A DNA stretch of 64,000 nucleotides from Pseudoalteromonas rubra (GTDB lineage: Bacteria; Pseudomonadota; Gammaproteobacteria; Enterobacterales; Alteromonadaceae), in assembly GCF_005886805.2 (NCBI RefSeq), contig NZ_CP045429.1, positions 3,504,501 to 3,568,500 on the forward strand. The letters run 5' to 3'. Made by a program: the position numbers and the translations under genes. The notes under the pieces were generated by a model. The model was given only the letters and a program-made list of their open reading frames with translations, was not told where the DNA came from and ran no database searches. Positions within the stretch are counted from its first letter, which is position 1. The number at the start of each line of letters is the position of its first letter. Shown here piece by piece: positions 59,875 through 64,000 of the stretch.

Positions 59875-61275
59875 ATGAGCTTCAGCAGTCTCGGCTTATC
59901 TCCAGAAATCAATCAAGCCGTAGCCGATCAGGGCTACTCAACGCCAACCCCCATTCAGGAGCAAGCGATCCCCGCTATCCTGCAAGGGCGAGACATCATG
60001 GCGGCAGCCCAGACCGGCACAGGTAAAACCGCAGGCTTTACCCTGCCAATGCTGGAACTACTCAGTAAAAAACCAAAGGTCCAGGCCAATCAGGTCAGAG
60101 CTTTAATCCTGACACCCACACGCGAGCTGGCCGATCAGGTCTGGCAAAGTGTTGAGCTGTACAGCAAACATCTGACCTTATCTTGTCAGGTTGTCTATGG
60201 CGGGGTCAAAATCAACCCTCAAATGATGAAGTTGCGCAAAGGCGCCGACGTGCTGGTTGCAACGCCTGGCAGACTACTCGATCTGTACCAGCAAAATGCT
60301 GTGAAATTTGATCAACTGGAGATGTTTGTACTCGACGAAGCTGACAGAATGCTGGATATGGGATTTATTCATGATATCAAACGTCTGATCAAACTACTGC
60401 CACAGCGTCGCCAGAACCTGCTGTTTTCAGCCACCTTTTCTGATGAGATCCGCAATCTGGCAAAAGGCCTGATCCAGGATCCGGTTGAGATATCCGTGGC
60501 ACCAGCAAACAGCACCGCCAAAAGCGTAATCCAATGGGTGTACCCGGTTGATAAAAGTCGCCGTACAGCACTGCTTAAACACCTGCTGACGACCCATGAC
60601 TGGCAACAGGTACTGGTCTTTACGCGCACCAAACATGGGGCCAATCGCCTGGTACGGGATCTGGAGAAAAGCAAAATTAACGCGGCAGCCATTCATGGTA
60701 ACAAGAGCCAGAGTGCGCGTATGAAAGCACTTGCGGGCTTTAAAAGTGGCGAGTTGCGTGTGCTGGTGGCCACCGACATCGTCGCGCGAGGCCTGGATAT
60801 CCAGGAGCTGCCACATGTTGTCAACTTTGACTTGCCAAATGTGTATGAAGATTACGTGCATCGTATTGGTCGTACAGGCCGTGCAGGCGCGACAGGTGAA
60901 GCCGTTTCCTTTGTCAGCGAAGACGTCGCCAGTGACCTGTTTGGCATTGAGAGACTGATCCAACAACTGATCCCACGGGTTGTTGAACCGGGCTTCGAGC
61001 CACAAAACCCGGTACCAGAGTCAAAGTTAGACACACGCCCCATTAAACCCAAAAAACCTAAAAAGCCCAAGAAGCCGAAAACCAATACGGCTCAGCAAGG
61101 TGGGCAGAACGGCCAGGCCAACAAACCAAAAAGCAACCAAAAACCGGACGCTGGCAATGACAAACAAGGCGCGCCAAAACGTCGCAGAAGACGCCCAGCT
61201 AACAGCCAGAATAAACCGGCGAGTCACAAACCGGCTGCACAGAAAAAGTCCAACCCGACTAGCGGAGCGAAGTAA
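59875..61275 (+). CDS. rhlE: DEAD-box RNA helicase RhlE
   Basis: This protein of about 466 residues carries the helicase motifs [20 protein letters not shown] (Q-motif region), AAQTGTGKT (I), PTRELA (Ia), [13 protein letters not shown] (II), SAT (III), [12 protein letters not shown] (V) and [10 protein letters not shown] (VI). The C-terminal tail (about residues 385-466) is very basic with [12 protein letters not shown] repeats and RRRRRP, fitting RhlE-type RNA binding. RhlE remodels rRNA precursors and mRNA. The ATG at 59875 begins the conserved MSFSSLGL start; a longer frame is unsupported. dbpA follows after 117 bases. Confidence 0.92.
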   Translation: MSFSSLGLSPEINQAVADQGYSTPTPIQEQAIPAILQGRDIMAAAQTGTGKTAGFTLPMLELLSKKPKVQANQVRALILTPTRELADQVWQSVELYSKHLTLSCQVVYGGVKINPQMMKLRKGADVLVATPGRLLDLYQQNAVKFDQLEMFVLDEADRMLDMGFIHDIKRLIKLLPQRRQNLLFSATFSDEIRNLAKGLIQDPVEISVAPANSTAKSVIQWVYPVDKSRRTALLKHLLTTHDWQQVLVFTRTKHGANRLVRDLEKSKINAAAIHGNKSQSARMKALAGFKSGELRVLVATDIVARGLDIQELPHVVNFDLPNVYEDYVHRIGRTGRAGATGEAVSFVSEDVASDLFGIERLIQQLIPRVVEPGFEPQNPVPESKLDTRPIKPKKPKKPKKPKTNTAQQGGQNGQANKPKSNQKPDAGNDKQGAPKRRRRRPANSQNKPASHKPAAQKKSNPTSGAK

Positions 61276-61392
61276 AACGTTTAACACGCTAACTTTGCAG
61301 CAAAACACGATGCCACCGGGCAAGACATACCATCGGGTAGTCTGCTTCCGTGGCATGTTATACTTACCCTTTCAACCAAAAAGAAACCAGCT

Positions 61393-62784
61393 ATGAGCAC
61401 CTCCACGCCATTTTCCAGCATCAATTTGTCCCCTGCTTTGCAAGAAAACCTGACCTCTCTGGGTTATCACACCATGACCGACATCCAGGCTCAGACACTG
61501 CCACAGATCCTGGCCGGGAAAGACGTCATCGGTCAGGGCAAAACCGGCTCGGGAAAAACCGCAGCATTTGCCCTTGGCCTGCTTCATAATCTCAAGGTTA
61601 AGCGCTTTCGGGTGCAGGCGCTGGTTGTTTGTCCTACCCGGGAGCTGGCGGATCAGGTCGCTGTGGAGATCCGTAAACTGGCACGAGCCATTCATAATAT
61701 TAAAGTGTTGACCTTGTGCGGCGGCGCCCCAATGGGACCACAAATAGGCTCTCTGGAGCACGGCGCGCACATTGTGGTTGGCACACCCGGACGTATTGAA
61801 GAGCATTTACGCAAAGGTCGCCTGAGTTTAGATGAGGTCAATACCTTTGTGCTGGACGAAGCGGATCGCATGCTGGAAATGGGCTTTGAAGAAGCCTTGG
61901 ATTGTATCGTCTCACACTGCCCACAGCAGCGCCAGAATTTGTTATTTAGTGCCACTTATCCGGCGAAAATAGAACAGCTGGTTGGCCATATTATGCGTGA
62001 CCCGGTTAAGGTTGAAGTGATCGCGCAACATGACCACAGTACCATAGAGCAGCATTTCTATGAGGTGGCCGACAACGCCGAGCGTGACACCGCACTGCAT
62101 AAGCTGTTACGACAGTTTCAACCTAATGCTGCGGTGGTATTTTGTAATACCAAGGCCCAGTGTCAGGACATCAGCGAGATGCTTCAAAACTATGGTTTTG
62201 ACTGTGCAGCCCTGCATGGTGACCTGGATCAGAAAGATCGGGATAAAACCCTGGTACGCTTTGCTAACCGCAGCTTAACTGTGCTCGTTGCGACCGATGT
62301 TGCAGCTCGAGGCATAGATGTGGACCATGTCGACATGGTCATTAACTACCACATTGCCCACGACCCTGAGGTCCATGTGCATCGCATTGGCCGTACAGGT
62401 CGCGCCGGAAAAACCGGGGTAGCCTGCTCGCTGATGAGCTACAAAGAATCGCACAAAGTGAATATGCTGGAAGACTACCTCGACTTGCGTATTGAACCCA
62501 CTGCACTGCCGGGCGAGCAGGTACTCTCAGCTCAGATTAATCGCGCGCCTATGGTCACGATACAAATTGATGGCGGCAAAAAAGCCAAGTTACGCCCGGG
62601 CGACATTCTTGGGGCACTGACTGCCAATCAGACCTTACAAGGCGATCAAATCGGTAAAATCAAAGTCACCGCCATGTCCTCCTATGTTGCGGTAGAACGC
62701 AAGTACGCCAATCAGGCAGTCAAAATGATCAGTGAAGGGAAAATGAAAGGCCGTAATTTCCGTGCCCGTAAGCTCACTCGCTAA
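61393..62784 (+). CDS. dbpA: DEAD-box RNA helicase DbpA
   Basis: This 463-residue helicase is alignable with E. coli DbpA (457) throughout. The core motifs are [49 protein letters not shown] and [10 protein letters not shown]. The C-terminal RRM-like domain (about residues 385-463) carries the DbpA-specific IDGGKKAKLRPGDILGALT, which binds hairpin 92 of 23S rRNA. It therefore acts late in 50S subunit assembly. It lies in the same direction as rhlE, and a shared cold or ribosome-assembly context is plausible. Confidence 0.95.
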   Translation: MSTSTPFSSINLSPALQENLTSLGYHTMTDIQAQTLPQILAGKDVIGQGKTGSGKTAAFALGLLHNLKVKRFRVQALVVCPTRELADQVAVEIRKLARAIHNIKVLTLCGGAPMGPQIGSLEHGAHIVVGTPGRIEEHLRKGRLSLDEVNTFVLDEADRMLEMGFEEALDCIVSHCPQQRQNLLFSATYPAKIEQLVGHIMRDPVKVEVIAQHDHSTIEQHFYEVADNAERDTALHKLLRQFQPNAAVVFCNTKAQCQDISEMLQNYGFDCAALHGDLDQKDRDKTLVRFANRSLTVLVATDVAARGIDVDHVDMVINYHIAHDPEVHVHRIGRTGRAGKTGVACSLMSYKESHKVNMLEDYLDLRIEPTALPGEQVLSAQINRAPMVTIQIDGGKKAKLRPGDILGALTANQTLQGDQIGKIKVTAMSSYVAVERKYANQAVKMISEGKMKGRNFRARKLTR

Positions 62785-62906
62785 CGATCATAGTTCTTTT
62801 AAGTGGTGGCAGCTTATCCATTAAAGCCGCCACACTCACTCTCATTTGGCCCAACCACAAAGACACGATTGCGAATTATTTTCATTTACTGTTTTCATTG
62901 CGGTTT

Positions 62907-62921
62907 TGTTATGATATAACA
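62907..62921. promoter_or_regulatory. Zur box overlapping the rpmE2 promoter
   Basis: TGTTATGATATAACA matches the gammaproteobacterial Zur core TGTTATANTATAACA with a single mismatch. A TATGAT -10-like hexamer (62910-62915) lies within it, so Zur binding would block RNA polymerase when zinc is ample. Confidence 0.82.
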
Positions 62922-62947
62922 CACGCACTGAATTATTGGAGAAGAAA

Positions 62948-63205
62948 ATGAAGCCAGATATCCACCCTGATTACCACTTAGTTGCCTTTCACGATACCTC
63001 TGTAGACAAGTATTTCATTGTTGGTTCTACTATCAAAACCGACCGCACAGTAGAAGTAGATGGAGTGACTTATCCCTATGTGCCTATCGATGTGTCGAGC
63101 GAGTCTCACCCTTTCTACACAGGTAAACAAAAACTGGTTGCCAGTGATGGCCGTGTTGCACAGTTTAACCGCCGCTTTAAGAATCTGGCTGGTAAAAAAG
63201 GATAA
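62948..63205 (+). CDS. rpmE2: ribosomal protein L31 type B (zinc-independent)
   Basis: This 85-residue L31 paralogue shows [36 protein letters not shown] and [20 protein letters not shown], ending [11 protein letters not shown]. It has no cysteine, unlike zinc-binding L31. Type B L31 replaces the zinc form in ribosomes under zinc starvation, freeing zinc. The Zur box just upstream supports this. The start ATG has GGAGA upstream; a longer frame adds four residues. rpmJ2 follows after 5 bases in the same operon. Confidence 0.95.
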   Translation: MKPDIHPDYHLVAFHDTSVDKYFIVGSTIKTDRTVEVDGVTYPYVPIDVSSESHPFYTGKQKLVASDGRVAQFNRRFKNLAGKKG

Positions 63206-63210
63206 TCACC

Positions 63211-63348
63211 ATGAAAGTACTCAGCTCGCTAAAAAGTGCCAAGTCTCGTCCAGGCTGTCAGGTAGTTAAGCGTCGTGGTCGTGTGTATGTGATCTGCAAG
63301 GATAACCCGCGCTTTAAAGCTGTTCAGGGCAAGAAGAAAAAGCGCTAA
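63211..63348 (+). CDS. rpmJ2: ribosomal protein L36 type B (YkgO-like)
   Basis: This 45-residue protein reads [20 protein letters not shown] through [16 protein letters not shown] to a KKKKR end, as E. coli YkgO does. Only Cys16 and Cys29 remain of the L36 zinc set, and the first Cys and the His are gone, so it is the zinc-independent form. It is co-transcribed with rpmE2 (5-base spacer) and thus under the same Zur control. Confidence 0.95.
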   Translation: MKVLSSLKSAKSRPGCQVVKRRGRVYVICKDNPRFKAVQGKKKKR

Positions 63349-63663
63349 CTAAAAAGTTTAATACAGTCGGCTCGTGAGCAGCCGGCTGCCTGCAACGCCC
63401 GCCAGCATCACTCACCAGCGACATGAAACAAGCAACTGCAGCCGACTTATGCAGCTGGCTGGTTTCCAGTTCCCCCAAATATCACTGTGGTCATAGCCCA
63501 GCGCCATAGGCTCCCATGTACAACGACACGGCAGTCCGTATTCAGCCTTGCAACCACCGCCCTTGAGCAAAGTAAAAGTTTGTAAACATTAACGGTACAT
63601 TAAATCAAAACTAACAACCGGGGTCTACGCTGAAAGAGAAACAACAAAAAAGGACCTGTAATT
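63349..63663. other. 315-bp spacer with a weak hairpin after rpmJ2
   Basis: CGGCT and AGCCG (63368-63384) form a short stem 20 bases past the rpmJ2 stop without a U-run, a weak terminator candidate. No gene is supported; frames of under 30 codons here look like chance. The promoter of the exbD-like gene must lie in the right half. Confidence 0.4.
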
Positions 63664-64000
63664 ATGGTAAAAACTGCACATCAACGTACTCCTTCTGACG
63701 TCACCGTAGACATGAACCCCATGCTGGATATCGTATTTATCCTGCTGATTTTCTTTATTGTCACCGCCAGTTTTGTCAGAGAAAGCGCCCTGCCGCTCAA
63801 CCGGACGGATCAAGCGGTCACCTCTGTGGTGCCCAGCCTGACGCCGGTATTTTCAATCGATGCTAAGAATCAAATCTACCTGAACAATCGGCAAATCGAC
63901 CTCGACAGTGTCAGTATTAACATTGCCCGTCTCGGCGCAGAAGGGGATATCACCAGCATCAGTTTGCGAGCACACCCTGACAGCCAACATGCCACACTGG
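63664..64000 (+). CDS. exbD: ExbD/TolR-family biopolymer transport protein (partial at window edge)
   Basis: The first 112 residues are present and the frame runs off the right edge. A short cytosolic start, then VDMNPMLDIVFILLIFFIVT, is the ExbD transmembrane signature with the essential Asp in PMLDIVFILL. A periplasmic domain follows (VFSIDAKNQIYLNNRQIDLD). ExbD works with ExbB and TonB, using the proton gradient to power outer-membrane receptors; the TolR branch is less likely but possible. AAAGGA about 11 bases upstream supports ATG 63664. Any partners lie beyond the right edge. Confidence 0.88.
   Translation, partial: MVKTAHQRTPSDVTVDMNPMLDIVFILLIFFIVTASFVRESALPLNRTDQAVTSVVPSLTPVFSIDAKNQIYLNNRQIDLDSVSINIARLGAEGDITSISLRAHPDSQHATL

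Noticed and set aside
60427..61005. 192-codon minus-strand frame inside rhlE
   Set aside because: The plus strand encodes all the conserved helicase motifs, and the reverse product matches nothing recognisable.
63421..63504. 27-codon frame between rpmJ2 and exbD
   Set aside because: No ribosome site or hydrophobic or conserved feature; within chance expectation.

Overview
The window looks like chromosomal DNA of a marine gammaproteobacterium, most likely Pseudoalteromonas or a close relative. This rests on recognisable gammaproteobacterial housekeeping genes (ybiT, hscC, arfA, rhlE, dbpA, a Zur-controlled rpmE2-rpmJ2 pair), many secreted proteins of marine Alteromonadales type (TonB receptor, Asp-box propeller protein, di-haem peroxidase) and moderate GC. 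The genus is inferred, not proven. I see no tRNA, rRNA, CRISPR array, phage or transposase gene.

Layout. 1-3.3 kb: the end of a chaperone-usher fimbrial locus (two DUF4402-like subunits and an usher). 3.3-6.7 kb: AraC regulator, HAD phosphatase, ybiT. 7-11 kb: secreted proteins (sulfatase-modifying-factor-like/Fn3/CBM fusion, small secreted protein, jelly-roll-like protein). 11.3-13.4 kb: fatty-acid-hydroxylase-type membrane enzyme and a DUF1295 membrane protein. 13.6-17.2 kb: ToxR/CadC-like TPR regulator, MmcQ-like protein, two GNAT acetyltransferases. 17.4-24.7 kb: Asp-box propeller protein, RhtB exporter, TonB receptor behind a Fur-like dyad, GFA-family protein. 24.8-31.6 kb: orphan NarL-type regulator, then two tandem copies of a dockerin-protein/cohesin-protein gene pair. 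31.6-38.4 kb: small HTH protein, tandemly duplicated terminator block, AGCS symporter with ctlX, hscC with its J-domain partner, BASS transporter. 38.5-44.5 kb: winged-helix regulator, DsbC-like protein, TPR histidine kinase, ABM/NIPSNAP operon with a divergent ArsR regulator. 44.1-52 kb: PH-domain protein, arfA, alpha/beta hydrolase, nitronate-monooxygenase-like enzyme, fetB-like permease, ChaN lipoprotein, small conserved proteins. 52-59.3 kb: a giant leucine-rich-repeat lipoprotein, an Fn3/di-haem peroxidase fusion, and a protein with two cystatin-like domains. 59.5-64 kb: XRE protein, rhlE, dbpA, rpmE2-rpmJ2 and the start of an exbD.

The most striking system is the duplicated cohesin-dockerin module at 25.5-31.6 kb. 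Each unit encodes a secreted protein with seven propeller-like repeats, a cohesin-like domain, a carboxypeptidase-regulatory-like domain and a C-terminal type I dockerin with two calcium loops. A membrane-anchored cohesin-like protein follows. An RNA hairpin sits in the spacer in both copies. This suggests a non-cellulosomal, calcium-dependent surface or periplasmic assembly.

Other notable signals are a long hairpin over the stop codon of arfA (expected RNase III/trans-translation control), 44 consecutive 21-residue leucine-rich repeats without an indel, two copies plus a fragment of a 162-bp MITE-like element, direct repeats in front of an ArsR-type gene, and a J-domain with KPD in place of HPD. 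All family assignments come from reading motifs by eye; no database search was run.
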